This document shows, piece after piece, positions 9,569 to 20,200 of a stretch of DNA of 64,000 bases. This DNA is from Robiginitalea aurantiaca. GTDB taxonomy: Bacteria > Bacteroidota > Bacteroidia > Flavobacteriales > Flavobacteriaceae. The notes below the pieces were generated by a model, which worked only from the letters and a program-made list of their open reading frames with translations, searched no databases and was not told the DNA's origin. Each line of letters begins with the position of its first letter. Positions within the stretch are counted from its first letter, which is position 1. The translations under genes and the position numbers were made by a program. The DNA is taken from assembly GCF_030380815.1 (NCBI RefSeq), contig NZ_JAUDUY010000006.1:62001-126000 (forward strand), in the 5' to 3' direction.

Positions 9569-11128
9569 ATGAAAAAACTGTTCTTTATTGCTGCGGCCCT
9601 ATTCCTTTCTTGCAACGGGTCTCAAAAAGCAATTTCGGAAAACAACGCCCTGGCACCTGAAAAACCAGATGTTTCAAACCTGGCGGCATCCATATCTGAA
9701 GAAGAATTGAGAGAGCACCTTTACACATATGCCTCAGATGAATTTCAGGGAAGGGAAACCGGTACGGAAGGTCAGAAAAAAGCAGTTGCATATTTGCAAA
9801 AGGCCTATGAAGATCTGGGTATTCCTTCTGCCGTTAAGGATGGGAATTACCTCCAGAAGGTTCCCCTTGAAATGGCAAAATTACCCACAGGAACCATGTC
9901 CATTGGAGATCAAAATATTGAAAACGGACAGGGTTTTCTAACATTTACAGGCCTTGAGGGCGAGTATAGCTCCGTCATTTATTTGGGTTATGGGATTGAA
10001 ACCGACTCGTATTCCGATTATAAAGGGGTAGATGTCCGTGGGAAAATTGTTTTGATGAAGGCCGGGGAGCCTAAGAATGATGATGGGACCTTCGTGCTTA
10101 CAGGAACTACCGAGGCCTCAAAGTGGAGCAATGTATCGGAAGCCATAGAAAAGCGGACCGAAGTAGCCATGGCCAAAGGGGCCAAAGCCATACTATATGT
10201 TGACGCGGCTAACTATTCCCGTTACAACAGGTATTACGAGTATATGAAAGTAAACAACGGGGGGCGTATGGATTTGGCGTCCAGTGATGAGAAACCCGGA
10301 TTGATCCTGCTCAAATCGGATTATGCCAAAAGAATATACCCGGATCTCGATCAGAAACTGGCTGCAAAAGTAATTCCTGCCAATATAAAACTGAATGTTC
10401 AAAGCAGGAATGACATGGTGGACTCAGAAAATGTGGTCGCCTTTATCAGAGGGTCTGAATACCCTGACCAATACGTTGTAATATCATCCCACCTGGATCA
10501 TATTGGGGTAACCTCCAAAGGAGAAATCAACAATGGGGCCGATGATGACGGTTCCGGCACCGTTGCGGTCCTGGAAATTGCCGAAGCCTTTAAAATGGCC
10601 GCAGACGAGGGAATGGGTCCTAAGCGATCTGTGGTTTTCCTTCACGTAACGGGTGAAGAAAAAGGACTGCTCGGATCGAGATACTACACGGATGTGGATC
10701 CGGTTTTTCCGCTAAATCAAACCGTGGCTAACCTGAATATCGATATGATTGGACGGATTGATCCCAAGCGCGAAGGGGATCGAAATTACATTTATCTGAT
10801 CGGTTCAGATAAATTGAGTACGGAACTCCACGAACTATCAGAAACGGTAAATGACACATACACCAAAATAGAACTGGATTACACCTATAACGATGAGAAC
10901 GATCCGAACCGCTTTTACTACAGGAGTGATCACTACAATTTTGCGAAGAATAACATCCCGATTATTTTCTATTTTAACGGGACGCATGCAGATTACCACA
11001 GACCAGGGGATACTCCGGACAAAATCAATTACGATCTATTGAAAAACCGGGCACAGCTCGTTTTTCACACCGCCTGGGAAATCGCGAATCGCGATTCCCG
11101 CCTCACTGTGGACAAAGCTGCTAAATAA
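9569..11128 (+). CDS. Lipoprotein M28 metallopeptidase with PA domain
   Basis: A zinc-dependent exo-peptidase (aminopeptidase or glutamate carboxypeptidase type) anchored through Cys15 (LFLSC). A protease-associated domain insert lies at about 130-260. The di-zinc site is complete: His308 in SSHLDH, bridging Asp325 in GADDDGSG, catalytic Glu363 and ligand Glu364 in TGEEKG, Asp392 in NIDMIG, and a late His near YHRPGDT. Two TATTTTTG motifs at 9530-9537 and 9540-9547 may be -7 promoter elements. Ends in a bidirectional terminator shared with tRNA-His. Its role is probably peptide scavenging in the periplasm. Confidence 0.93.
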   Translation: MKKLFFIAAALFLSCNGSQKAISENNALAPEKPDVSNLAASISEEELREHLYTYASDEFQGRETGTEGQKKAVAYLQKAYEDLGIPSAVKDGNYLQKVPLEMAKLPTGTMSIGDQNIENGQGFLTFTGLEGEYSSVIYLGYGIETDSYSDYKGVDVRGKIVLMKAGEPKNDDGTFVLTGTTEASKWSNVSEAIEKRTEVAMAKGAKAILYVDAANYSRYNRYYEYMKVNNGGRMDLASSDEKPGLILLKSDYAKRIYPDLDQKLAAKVIPANIKLNVQSRNDMVDSENVVAFIRGSEYPDQYVVISSHLDHIGVTSKGEINNGADDDGSGTVAVLEIAEAFKMAADEGMGPKRSVVFLHVTGEEKGLLGSRYYTDVDPVFPLNQTVANLNIDMIGRIDPKREGDRNYIYLIGSDKLSTELHELSETVNDTYTKIELDYTYNDENDPNRFYYRSDHYNFAKNNIPIIFYFNGTHADYHRPGDTPDKINYDLLKNRAQLVFHTAWEIANRDSRLTVDKAAK

Positions 11129-11145
11129 CAGGGTTGTTACGAACT

Positions 11146-11178
11146 AAAAATCCCGCTCCTTACGGAAGCGGGATTTTT
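11146..11178. terminator. Bidirectional terminator, M28 peptidase / tRNA-His
   Basis: A 12-bp stem (AAAAATCCCGCT with AGCGGGATTTTT) with a 9-base loop, an A-run on one side and a T-run on the other. It serves the plus-strand peptidase gene and the minus-strand tRNA. Confidence 0.9.
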
Positions 11179-11187
11179 GTTTTTCTG

Positions 11188-11262
11188 GGTGGAAGACCGG
11201 GTTCGAACCGGCGACCTCTGGAACCACAATCCAGCGCTCTAACCAACTGAGCTACAACCACC
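11188..11262 (-). tRNA. tRNA-His (anticodon GTG)
   Basis: The anticodon stem CTGGA/TCCAG encloses loop TTGTGGT, anticodon GTG. The D-loop (AGTTGGTTA) and T-loop (TTCGAAC) are standard. The extra 5' G (position -1, base 11262) faces C73 (base 11188), the histidine identity pair. In the acceptor stem GTGGTTG faces CTTCCAC, which leaves two adjacent U-U mismatches (5-68 and 6-67). Confidence 0.95.
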
Positions 11263-11586
11263 ATTTTTTGGGCTATAGATGCATTATAAACAGGAATACT
11301 GCCAGCCCTTAAAGTCAGCCCCAGACGAGAATTGAAGTTCACCGAAGGCGGAGCCAAAGGTACTTTTTTTTCGGTATTACATCAAAATAATTCTTCTTCA
11401 AATTTTAACCTCAATGCCTTGTGCCTATGAGTTACAAACACCCTTTATTTACCTGGTTTCTATCCGTATCAGATCCCCTAATCTCACCTAAATTATAGGC
11501 TAACAGACAAAAAAAGGCGTTTCACAACAATCTTTAGCCTGATTTCAACACCTGAAATACCTTTAGGGTTCATCCTATTGTAAGGT
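11263..11586. other. Divergent intergenic region, tRNA-His and kinase leaders
   Basis: This 324-base gap carries the tRNA-His promoter on the minus strand (11355-11387) and the leader of the histidine kinase on the plus strand. A TACCTTTA near 11560 is one base off a -7 element for the kinase. No ORF is supported. Confidence 0.5.
11355..11387 (-). promoter_or_regulatory. Promoter for tRNA-His
   Basis: On the minus strand, TTTTG is followed after 20 bases by TACCTTTG, matching the Bacteroidetes TTG-N17-23-TAnnTTTG form. The predicted transcript has a leader of roughly 85 bases before the tRNA. Confidence 0.65.
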
Positions 11587-13686
11587 ATGTATAGAATCCG
11601 CCTGATGTTGCGGAAAATTCGCAATACGAAATTTGTAGGTACGGGGGTCCTTTTATGGTGTCTTCTGGGCATGGGTCATGTGGTGCATTCACAATTTGAC
11701 CGGAAAGAAGAACTGAAGACAAAGCTCCGGCTGATGGAAGAGCGATCCAGTTTTTCCGTTCAGGATACGGCTTATCTGGATCTATTGAACGACCTGGCTT
11801 TCGAATTGCGGTATTTCGATACAGATTCCCTGTACAGCCTCGCCAAAAAAGCCCTCAAACACAGTACAGACGCTAACTATGCGCCCGGTCAAAGTATCTC
11901 CTTAAAACAATTGGGGGACTACCATTCTGACCGTGGGGTAACCGATACGGCCCTGATTTATTACCGCAAGGCTATGGACCTGGCCAGCCAAAATGGCTCG
12001 GTGGCCCTTGAGCTAAGTCTTCTCAACGATATTTCAGGAGAGTTTGAATACCAGGGCGACTATGCCAAAGCCCTCGGTGGGTACCTCAAGGCCCTTGAAA
12101 TGGCCATAGAGCAGGAAGATCTCCTGCAACAGTCCATCATTAATGAAAATATCGCAAACCTGTACGCGAGCCAGAATTACTACGATGAATCCCTTGAATA
12201 TTATAAAAAGGTCAAGCGCCTAAATGATTCCATCGGGAATGAGATTGCCCAGGCAGAAACGATGAGTAATCTGGCCTCCCTCTACGGGGATATGAAGAAA
12301 CTGGAGTACGCCATGTTTAATGTCAACCGCAGTATTGACATTTTTGAGAAATACCGAATAATGGATTGGCTCGCCTATGCCTATGAGACCAAGGGAAAAG
12401 TATATCTGAAGAAATACAACTACAACTGGGCATTGTACTGGTATCGCCAGAGCGAAATGCTACACCAGAATCTGGAGGACGATCGGGCCCGCATCGATCT
12501 GTACAATGGGTTGGCAGAAACGTATATAGGCCTGGAAAATGACAGTCTTGCTACGAATTACGCAGAGGACGCCTTCAGGATCAGCAAAAGCATCAACTTT
12601 GCGGAGGGGATTAAGAAATGTTCCAAAACCCTTTACGAAATCTACAGGCGGAAGCAGGATTACGCAACGGCTTTGGCGTATCATGAACTCTTTCAGGAAT
12701 TGTCAGACACCCTGAGCCGGAATGAAAACAGGCAAAGCCTGAGTCTTTTGCAGACCAAAACGGAGTACGAGCAACAGAAAGAAACCCTGATCCGGGATAA
12801 CGAAAAAGCGCTGGCTTCTCAAAAACGATATTTGTATGCAGGTTCCGGGCTGTTGCTGTTCTCAATACTGATTATCTACCTGGTTTACCGGAGTAAAAAA
12901 CTACAGCAGCGCCTGACCCGGGAACTTGAAGCCAAACACGAAATACTTGAAAAACGCAAAGCGGAACTACAGGTCGAAAATGAGACAAAGGTGAAGCTCT
13001 TTTCGATAATCGGCCACGATCTCAGAGGCCCCGTTGGCGCCCTGAAAGAATTGCTCCAGATTTTTAAGGATGGTGAAATCAGTATTACCGAACTGGCGTC
13101 GTATATGCCCAAGTTACGATCCGATGTGGACCATATCTTTTTTACCCTGAATAACCTTGTATCCTGGGGATATACACAACTCAATGGCTCCACTACCCGA
13201 CCTACCTCAATTCTGCTTGAAGGAATTGCGGCAGAGAACATCAAACTGCTGAATGAAGTTGCGGAAAACAAAAGCATAAAAATCGTGAGTGAAATTCCGG
13301 AGAACACACAAGTCTGGTCGGATCCGAACCAGGTGGACATCGTCCTGAGGAACCTTATCAGCAACGCCCTGAAATTTACCCCGGAAAATGGGATGGTCAC
13401 CCTGAGTGCCGAGGAAAAGAACGACTACTGGATCATATCAATACGCGATACGGGCGTCGGAATGGATCGGCTTACCCTGCAGAAAATATTTCAGGAAGAC
13501 ACTACTACTACCCATTCCACCTATGGGACTGCCAATGAAAAAGGAACAGGTATAGGACTCTCCCTCTGCAAGGAGATGATTAAGAAAAATGGTGGTGAAA
13601 TCTGGGTAGACAGCTTACTGCGGAAAGGAAGCACCTTCTACTTTACCCTGCCCAAGGCCGCCGGGTTATACAGCAAAGCCGTCTAA
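11587..13686 (+). CDS. TPR-containing sensor histidine kinase
   Basis: A signal-like hydrophobic segment (residues 16-35) is followed by tetratricopeptide repeats (about 60-380) placed outside the cytoplasmic membrane. Then come a transmembrane helix (about 415-434), a coiled coil (435-470), the HisKA phospho-acceptor His477 in IIGHDLRGP, and an HATPase domain with N-box LRNLISNALKF, G1 DTGVGM and G2 GTGIGLSL. It autophosphorylates and passes phosphate to a response regulator, which is not in the window, so it is an orphan kinase here. Its stop overlaps the bshB1 stop by three bases in convergent orientation. Confidence 0.93.
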   Translation: MYRIRLMLRKIRNTKFVGTGVLLWCLLGMGHVVHSQFDRKEELKTKLRLMEERSSFSVQDTAYLDLLNDLAFELRYFDTDSLYSLAKKALKHSTDANYAPGQSISLKQLGDYHSDRGVTDTALIYYRKAMDLASQNGSVALELSLLNDISGEFEYQGDYAKALGGYLKALEMAIEQEDLLQQSIINENIANLYASQNYYDESLEYYKKVKRLNDSIGNEIAQAETMSNLASLYGDMKKLEYAMFNVNRSIDIFEKYRIMDWLAYAYETKGKVYLKKYNYNWALYWYRQSEMLHQNLEDDRARIDLYNGLAETYIGLENDSLATNYAEDAFRISKSINFAEGIKKCSKTLYEIYRRKQDYATALAYHELFQELSDTLSRNENRQSLSLLQTKTEYEQQKETLIRDNEKALASQKRYLYAGSGLLLFSILIIYLVYRSKKLQQRLTRELEAKHEILEKRKAELQVENETKVKLFSIIGHDLRGPVGALKELLQIFKDGEISITELASYMPKLRSDVDHIFFTLNNLVSWGYTQLNGSTTRPTSILLEGIAAENIKLLNEVAENKSIKIVSEIPENTQVWSDPNQVDIVLRNLISNALKFTPENGMVTLSAEEKNDYWIISIRDTGVGMDRLTLQKIFQEDTTTTHSTYGTANEKGTGIGLSLCKEMIKKNGGEIWVDSLLRKGSTFYFTLPKAAGLYSKAV

Positions 13687-14411
13687 ATCAGGTCGCCCAG
13701 GCTGTTGACCGCCGGGGTCCTTTCAACGGTAAAACCTTCCGCGTGTTCCACACCTATGAGCCTGCCCAGGTCCCGGGCGCGGTATCGGACACTATCCAGA
13801 AAGTTCTTGCTGCTTATAGGCGTTTCCGGTTCTTCACTATTGGGATCGAAAAACTGAGAATCGTAGGCTCTGATCGCTTCTAACTTCGATTCGATAAAAC
13901 CACTGACATCCACAGCGAAGTCCGGTTCCAGGTTCTTCCATTGAATATAATGGTAAACGAATTTAGGCCTCCAGGGTTCCTGCCACTGATCATCGCCCTC
14001 CAACTGGGTATCTATCTTTACCAGGCCGCTTAGAAAACAGGCATTGCTGACAAGGTCACTCCCCCTACCATGGTCGATATGGCGATCCTCTATAGCATTA
14101 CAGAGCACTATTTCAGGGCGATACTTACGGATTTGCCGAATAAGTGCAAGCTGGTGTTCCGAGTCGTTTCGGAAAAAACCATCCTGAAATTCCATATTGT
14201 CACGAACGGTGAGCCCAAGAAGTTCAGCGGCCTTTGCGGCCTCCCGTGTTCTGATTTCCGCAGATCCCCTTGTGCCCAATTCCCCACGGGTAAGGTCGAT
14301 GACACCTACTTTTTTACCCAGGGAAATTTCTTTGGCAATTGTGGCCCCTGCTCCTAATTCGGCATCATCCGGATGCGCACCGAATACGAGAATATCTAAT
14401 TTTACGGACAT
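13683..14411 (-). CDS. bshB1: Bacillithiol biosynthesis deacetylase BshB1
   Basis: Removes acetyl from GlcNAc-malate in bacillithiol synthesis, giving GlcN-malate. It is a PIG-L/LmbE-type zinc enzyme with the ligand motif AHPDDAE (His13, Asp15, Asp16) and a later DRHIDHGRG motif. The GELGTRG stretch and the length of 242 residues match BshB1 rather than mycothiol MshB. It starts 7 bases after a trans-sulfuration PLP enzyme on the same strand. That link fits, because bacillithiol carries a cysteine. bshA and bshC are not in the window. Confidence 0.92.
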   Translation of the reverse strand: MSVKLDILVFGAHPDDAELGAGATIAKEISLGKKVGVIDLTRGELGTRGSAEIRTREAAKAAELLGLTVRDNMEFQDGFFRNDSEHQLALIRQIRKYRPEIVLCNAIEDRHIDHGRGSDLVSNACFLSGLVKIDTQLEGDDQWQEPWRPKFVYHYIQWKNLEPDFAVDVSGFIESKLEAIRAYDSQFFDPNSEEPETPISSKNFLDSVRYRARDLGRLIGVEHAEGFTVERTPAVNSLGDLI

Positions 14412-14418
14412 ATAGAGT

Positions 14419-15600
14419 CTAAATTTTTGTCAGTGCTTCCGCCTTGAGGTTTTTGGAGTTTTCAAGTGCCTGAGCCAAGTCTGCCTTCAGGTCCTCGATT
14501 TCTTCTATTCCGGTTGAAAAACGAATAAGCCCATCGCGTATTCCGGTTTTTAACCGTTCTTCAGGCCTTAACAGGGCGTGAGAAGTCTCCGATGGCGCGA
14601 GTAAGGTACTCTCCACGCCTGCCAGACTCATCGATACCTTTACCCATTTCAGGGAGCGCATAAAGGTGTGCTGATCCACCTCAGGCGCAAGTTCAAAGGA
14701 CAACATTCCTCCAAACCCCTGCATCTGGGCCTTTGCAATATCATGGCCTGGATGGTCCTCCAAACCCGGGTAATACACCTTGTCAATATCCGGATGTGCA
14801 TTCAGAAAGCGGGACAACTCAAGCGCATTCTCGTTTTGAGCCCGAACCCTCAGGCCCATGGTCTTGATGCTGCGCTCCAATAGCCAAACGGTATAATCGC
14901 TTAAACTCCCGCCGAGGTTTTTGGCGAGCTGAAAGATGCGATCAATATGCGCTTTACTGCCGGCGACAGCCCCGGCACAAATGTCCGAATGCCCGCCCAT
15001 GTATTTCGTTGCGCTATGTATTATTATATCGATCCCAAAGTCCGCAGGATTCTGGTTAACCGGGCTGGCAAAAGTATTGTCGATAAGCGTTGTTAGGCCT
15101 TTTGAGCGGGCCAAAGCCCCTATGGCCGAAAGGTCCGTAATGGTCAGCAACGGATTCGAAGGGGTTTCCAGGTAAAGGATACGCGTGTTGGGCTGAATGG
15201 CACTTTCAAAATCGGCCACCGCCGTTCCGTCGATAAACGTAAATTCGATCCCGTACTTCGGGAATTCTTCCACAATGAGGTTATAAGCCCCTCCGTAGAT
15301 CTGTCTCGGTACCACGAGATGGTCTCCTTTGCTCAGGAAGGCCAGCAGGGAAGTGCTCACGGCGGCCATCCCGCTACCAAAAATCAAGGCTGATTCTGTG
15401 TGCTCAAGTGCGGCAATTTTCAGGCAGAGCGCCTCCTGGTTTGGGGTATTGAAATAGCGCGGGTATCGCTTGATATCAACGTCTTCATAATCATATGAGG
15501 TACTCATGTACAAAGGAGAAACCGCCCCTTTGAAGGTCTTATCCTCCAATTCCCCGATATGAGTGCAGATTGTATTCACACCCCTTTTCCCTTTTTTCAT
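14419..15600 (-). CDS. Trans-sulfuration PLP enzyme (cystathionine gamma-synthase/lyase)
   Basis: A fold-type I Cys/Met-metabolism PLP enzyme of 393 residues. The Schiff-base lysine is Lys199 in SATKYMGGHSD, and the tyrosine and arginine contacts lie in the expected YRYF and Y-P-G regions. Homologues include cystathionine gamma-synthase, cystathionine gamma-lyase and beta-lyase; sequence alone does not decide among them. It sits 7 bases upstream of bshB1, so cysteine formation for bacillithiol is an attractive reading (inference). Confidence 0.88.
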   Translation of the reverse strand: MKKGKRGVNTICTHIGELEDKTFKGAVSPLYMSTSYDYEDVDIKRYPRYFNTPNQEALCLKIAALEHTESALIFGSGMAAVSTSLLAFLSKGDHLVVPRQIYGGAYNLIVEEFPKYGIEFTFIDGTAVADFESAIQPNTRILYLETPSNPLLTITDLSAIGALARSKGLTTLIDNTFASPVNQNPADFGIDIIIHSATKYMGGHSDICAGAVAGSKAHIDRIFQLAKNLGGSLSDYTVWLLERSIKTMGLRVRAQNENALELSRFLNAHPDIDKVYYPGLEDHPGHDIAKAQMQGFGGMLSFELAPEVDQHTFMRSLKWVKVSMSLAGVESTLLAPSETSHALLRPEERLKTGIRDGLIRFSTGIEEIEDLKADLAQALENSKNLKAEALTKI

Positions 15601-15635
15601 AAATGAAATTTAAAAAACTAAAGGTAGTAATTTCA

Positions 15636-17042
15636 TCAGACAGATACTGACTTCCAGCTTCCCTTTCTAAAGGCCCGGACAGCCAGCAGCGTAAGCAAAA
15701 CCTCCGCGAGGGTTATCGCGGCAAATACACCAGCCGGGCCGGCTCCAAATACCTGGGAGGAAAAATAAGCCAGGGGTAATTGAAACATCCAGAAGGCGAT
15801 AAAATTGATCCGGGTGGGTGTGCGCGTATCCCCTGCCCCGTTGAAAGCCTGGGTAATGACCATCCCAAAGGCGTAAAAGATATAACCGGCCGCCACTATT
15901 CTAAGGCATAAAGCCCCATTTTGTACTACGTCGGGAATTCTGCTAAAAAGCGTGAGGATCTCAGGGGCCCAAATCAGATATACCAGGGAGACCAGGGCCA
16001 TAAACCCTGCATTGTATTTTCCGGTCAGCCAAACAGACCGTTCCGCCCGATCTGGCTTTTGGGCACCGAGGTTCTGACCGACCAGTGTTGCCGCTGCATT
16101 ACTCATACCCCAAGCAGGCATCAGGCTGAACATGATTACCCGAATGGCAATGGTATATCCCGCGAGTACTTCGCTCCCGAATTCACTCATGAGTCGCATC
16201 AGGAACACCCAACTCGAGGTTCCTATCAGAAACTGGGCTATTCCACCAAGGGAAACGCGAATTAAGCGAACGATCACGGGGATATTTAAAATCCAGTCCC
16301 TCACCCCTATCCGGATGCGACCCCAGCCGAAAAACAGGACCGCAAATTGAAACAATACAGCTGTGCCCCTGCCGATATTAGTCGCGATAGCCGCACCTTC
16401 CACGCCAAATTCGGGAATGGGGCCCCATCCAAAAATAAATATGGGATCCAGGATTATATTCAATCCGTTGGATAGTACCAGGGTCCACATTGCCGCAGAG
16501 GCATCCCCCGCACCCCGGAAGATGGCATTGATCAGAAACAACAACATTATGGTGACGTTTCCACCAAGAAGCCATTTGGTATAGCCGTATCCTTCTGCGA
16601 TCAGGTCTGAAGATCCGCCCATCAGCCGAAGTATTTCCTCAGCATACGCAAACCCGACACTACCAACTATGGCAGAAACCCCGATGCCAAGGATAATGGC
16701 CTGTACCGCCGTTTTTTGAGCTCCTGCGACGTCCTTCTCCCCTATTCGCCTTGCTACCATGGCCGTGGCGGCCATACTCAAACCAATGGCAACGGCATAG
16801 ACTAGGGTAATGACAGATTCTGTGAGCCCTATCGTAGCTACGGCATTTACGCTCACCCGTGAAACATAGGCGATATCGACGATTGCGAAAACCGACTCCA
16901 TCAACATTTCCAGGATCATGGGCAATGCCAATAGAAAAACGCCGCGTCGGATGCTCCCCGTGGTAAACGAGTTTTCTTTACCGCTTAGGGCGAGAATCGT
17001 AAGTTGATAGAATTTTTGAAATCCGGTTTTAAGTGAAGCCAT
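15636..17042 (-). CDS. MATE family efflux transporter
   Basis: An inner-membrane antiporter with about 12 hydrophobic helices over 468 residues, expelling drugs or organic cations in exchange for Na+ or H+. Its two pseudo-symmetric halves carry the family features: the opening GSIRRGVFLLALPMILEML, GAGDASAAMW in the first half and GAGDTRTPTR in the second. It lies 35 bases upstream of the trans-sulfuration gene, so it could be co-transcribed, although the functions are not obviously linked. The substrate is not predictable. Confidence 0.93.
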   Translation of the reverse strand: MASLKTGFQKFYQLTILALSGKENSFTTGSIRRGVFLLALPMILEMLMESVFAIVDIAYVSRVSVNAVATIGLTESVITLVYAVAIGLSMAATAMVARRIGEKDVAGAQKTAVQAIILGIGVSAIVGSVGFAYAEEILRLMGGSSDLIAEGYGYTKWLLGGNVTIMLLFLINAIFRGAGDASAAMWTLVLSNGLNIILDPIFIFGWGPIPEFGVEGAAIATNIGRGTAVLFQFAVLFFGWGRIRIGVRDWILNIPVIVRLIRVSLGGIAQFLIGTSSWVFLMRLMSEFGSEVLAGYTIAIRVIMFSLMPAWGMSNAAATLVGQNLGAQKPDRAERSVWLTGKYNAGFMALVSLVYLIWAPEILTLFSRIPDVVQNGALCLRIVAAGYIFYAFGMVITQAFNGAGDTRTPTRINFIAFWMFQLPLAYFSSQVFGAGPAGVFAAITLAEVLLTLLAVRAFRKGSWKSVSV

Positions 17043-17092
17043 GAAAATAGGAATTAACAGATGAGGGCAATGCCTAAAAGTCTGTGAAACAA

Positions 17093-17114
17093 GGGATCAG
17101 CCGTGCCTGATCCC
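17093..17114. repeat. 8-bp inverted repeat between ccsBA and the MATE gene
   Basis: GGGATCAG and its complement enclose a 6-base loop. On the minus strand it follows a T-run near 17130 rather than preceding one, so it is not a standard terminator for ccsBA. It may be a leader structure of the MATE gene. Confidence 0.4.
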
Positions 17115-17219
17115 AGCGCGAAGTCGCTTTAAAAAAATTCCTAATACTTCATAGTGTACCAAAGATGCAAAAAAATTTGGATACTTTGGACAAATACAGA
17201 TCCGGCCTTTTTGCCGTGG

Positions 17220-20200
17220 TTATTTGAAGAGCACCTTGTAGCGCCACCAACTCAATCCCCCCAGCAGCATCACTCCGGCGACGGTATAGTAGACAAAAGT
17301 TGGCGTGATAACCTGTCCCCCGCTTGCGTAGCTGTGGAGGCCCACCAAATAGAAATTCACGCCAAAATAGGTCATCATAATACTCCCGAAGGCCACGACG
17401 CTGAGAAAATTAAACGTCCATGTACCCCTGAGGCCTGGGACTAATCGGGTGTGAATTACAAAGGCATAGACCAGAATGGAGATCAGGGCCCAGGTTTCCT
17501 TTGGATCCCAACCCCAATAACGGCCCCAGCTTTCGTTGGCCCATTGTCCACCCAGAAAATTCCCTATCGTAAGCATGATCAACCCAATGGTCAGGGCCAA
17601 TTCGTTGATGATGGTGAGCTCCTTCAGATTGAGTTTCATCTTTTCCCGATTCCGCTCATTGGTGAGTAATATGAGAATAAGGCAAACCACTCCCAGAATC
17701 ATCCCAACGGTAAGGGGTCCGTAACTCGCCACAATTACCGCCACGTGTATCATCAGCCAGTAACTGTCTAAAACCGGCTGCAGGTTTGCTATCGATGGAT
17801 CAACCCAGCTCTGATGGGCGATCCACAACAGGATGGAGGTAACAAATGCCGTCGCTGCGATGGTCATATCACTTTTTCGTCCCAGCCAGAGTCCCATCCC
17901 CATTGTTGCCCATGAGACATAGAGAATACTCTCGTATGCATCACTCCACGGAGCATGGCCGGAAATATACCACCTGATGATCAGTCCACCTGTATGCCAG
18001 ATGAACATTATGATGATGGTTCCCTTTAAAAAATATGTGGCTATATCCCAAATTCTTCGTTCTTTAAAAATTCTGAAAACAAGTACCAGAAACAGGAAGA
18101 CCCCGACTAGGGCATAATACTTGTACAACCGGTTATAAATGTCCAATCGGTTATTGATCACTTCGGCCTTAACGCGATTATCCGATGGCAGTACTTCACT
18201 GCCGTGGTTCACCTGGTTTTGGTGAAAGGCTTCCAGCAAACGGTTTGCCTCAGAATAATCCCCGCTTTTTGCAGCCTTCTGCAGCGACATTACGTAAAAC
18301 GGGACGGAATTGGTAATAAAATTAGCGTATAGGGAATCGGGAACAGAAAATCGCCCGGCCCTGTATTCCTGAGCGGAAATCCACTTATTATTGTCATCGT
18401 TCAGCAAGGGAAAGATTCTCAGGATTTCCCCACTGAGCGCCCTGTTGAGCAGACTGAGCCGAAAGTAGGCATCTTTGAAATCGGTTTGAAACTTATCCGG
18501 AGTATTGGTCGAAAAGGCATCCTGGAGAACCGGATCGAGTTTATTGTTCCCAAGGGGATCAAAGAAGTCGAGTAGCTTTACGTACCGCTTATCCTCAGAA
18601 ACCCCGATGACAGTTCGGATACTATCGTTCTGAGCTTTTTTATCCAGGGCAATAAATTCAGCCAGCGTCCAGAGCCTGGGTTGCATCATCATAGAGAGCA
18701 GGACCTGATCTGGGGTTAAACCCAGGAAACTATCCTTAAAACTGAGTTTTCGGAGCAGTTCAGAGGAAAAAGTATTTACGGGTTTCATACGGCCTCCGTC
18801 ATCCTGTATCACCAGATGTCCGAATTTTTCTGCCTCCTCTGCTGGCACAGCCGTCGCAAGAATCAAGGAATCTACCTGATCCTGGGAAGGTAACACCTCG
18901 TGATTGTGGTCGGTCTGCGGACTCGGTCCCTGGGCCCATGCCAGTGGTGCCAGCATTACAAATACCGCTGTCAGTCCCGCTTTTTTGACTTTTACCTTTT
19001 CCAACATCTGCGCCAGGTCCCGGAAGCGGGTTTTTCCGAAGAACATAATGGACATTAACCCCAAATACAGCAGGAAATAACCGATATACGTGATCCACGT
19101 TCCCCAGAAATCGTGATTTACAGAGAGTACAGTCCCTTTTTCGTCCGGGTCAAAACTCGCCTGGAAAAAGCGATATCCCTGATGATCCAGTACGTGGTTC
19201 ATAAAAATATCATAGTCAAAAGACCGATCATCAATTACCGTGATTTTACTCATAAATGACGAATAGGCCTTTTCCGTCCCCGGATACTTCTCAGCGATAA
19301 AATCATTCAGGGTAATACTGAATGGCAGTTCCCTGATCTTTGACCCGTATGCCGCGCGGAAGGTAAGGCTCCCAAGTGTGAAGGGTTCGCTGTACTGCAG
19401 CCTTCCTTTTCCACCGATTAGTGCTTTTTGAGCCGTCTTGCCCTGGGCGGATACTTCAATGATCATCGCATCAGGGTCATTGTCGTTCCGTTCCGCATCC
19501 GGAATTCGCACGGCCTGATAACTCCCGCGGACCGGGAATTCAGGCAAGACAAACTGAAGGTTGCCAAGTGTATACAGGGATCGCAATTGCAAGGTTTGCA
19601 CACTGTCCTTTGTGAGGGTGCCGCTGAACTGGTCCGCCATTCGCATAAAACTCCCTGCGAATGGAGAACGGATTTTAAAACCTTCTTCCGTTTCGAGAAT
19701 ATTGATGGCCCCGTCCGTCATCTTATTATAACTGAAAAGGATATTGTGGATGCTTTCGATGGTGCCCTCCTGGAGGTAATGATCATGGCGTCCGCCGTCT
19801 CCGGCTTCTACAATTTTAATATAACGGGATCCGGATTCGTCCGGTACAATCTCCATGCGCGCCCCTTCAATAAATCCGACATAGGAAATTTTAACGGGAA
19901 TGGTGTCAAAATCCACCTTCCATGGCAGGTTGGATTGAATCGCCTGTTCGGTGACAATCAGGTCGTCCTCAAGGGGAAGGCGCTGCAGTTGGCCATCTTT
20001 TTCTCCATCAACCAGGACGGTGAGGTAGGTTTTATCGGAATAGAAAACATTTTCAGTAGCCCCTTCCCGGATTGGCATCATCCCCTCATAGCTGATGTAT
20101 CTTGTGATGAAGGCCCCTACAATGATCAAAATCCATGAGAGGTGCAACAGGAGTACAGGCCATTTTTCCTTCCGAAGGAGGCGATAACGCTTGATATTCC

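Noticed and set aside
17093-17114. Terminator for ccsBA
   Set aside because: The stem has no T-run on its 3' side in the direction of ccsBA transcription; kept only as an inverted repeat.
19428-20138. 236-codon plus-strand frame
   Set aside because: Lies wholly inside ccsBA on the other strand, no recognisable motif.
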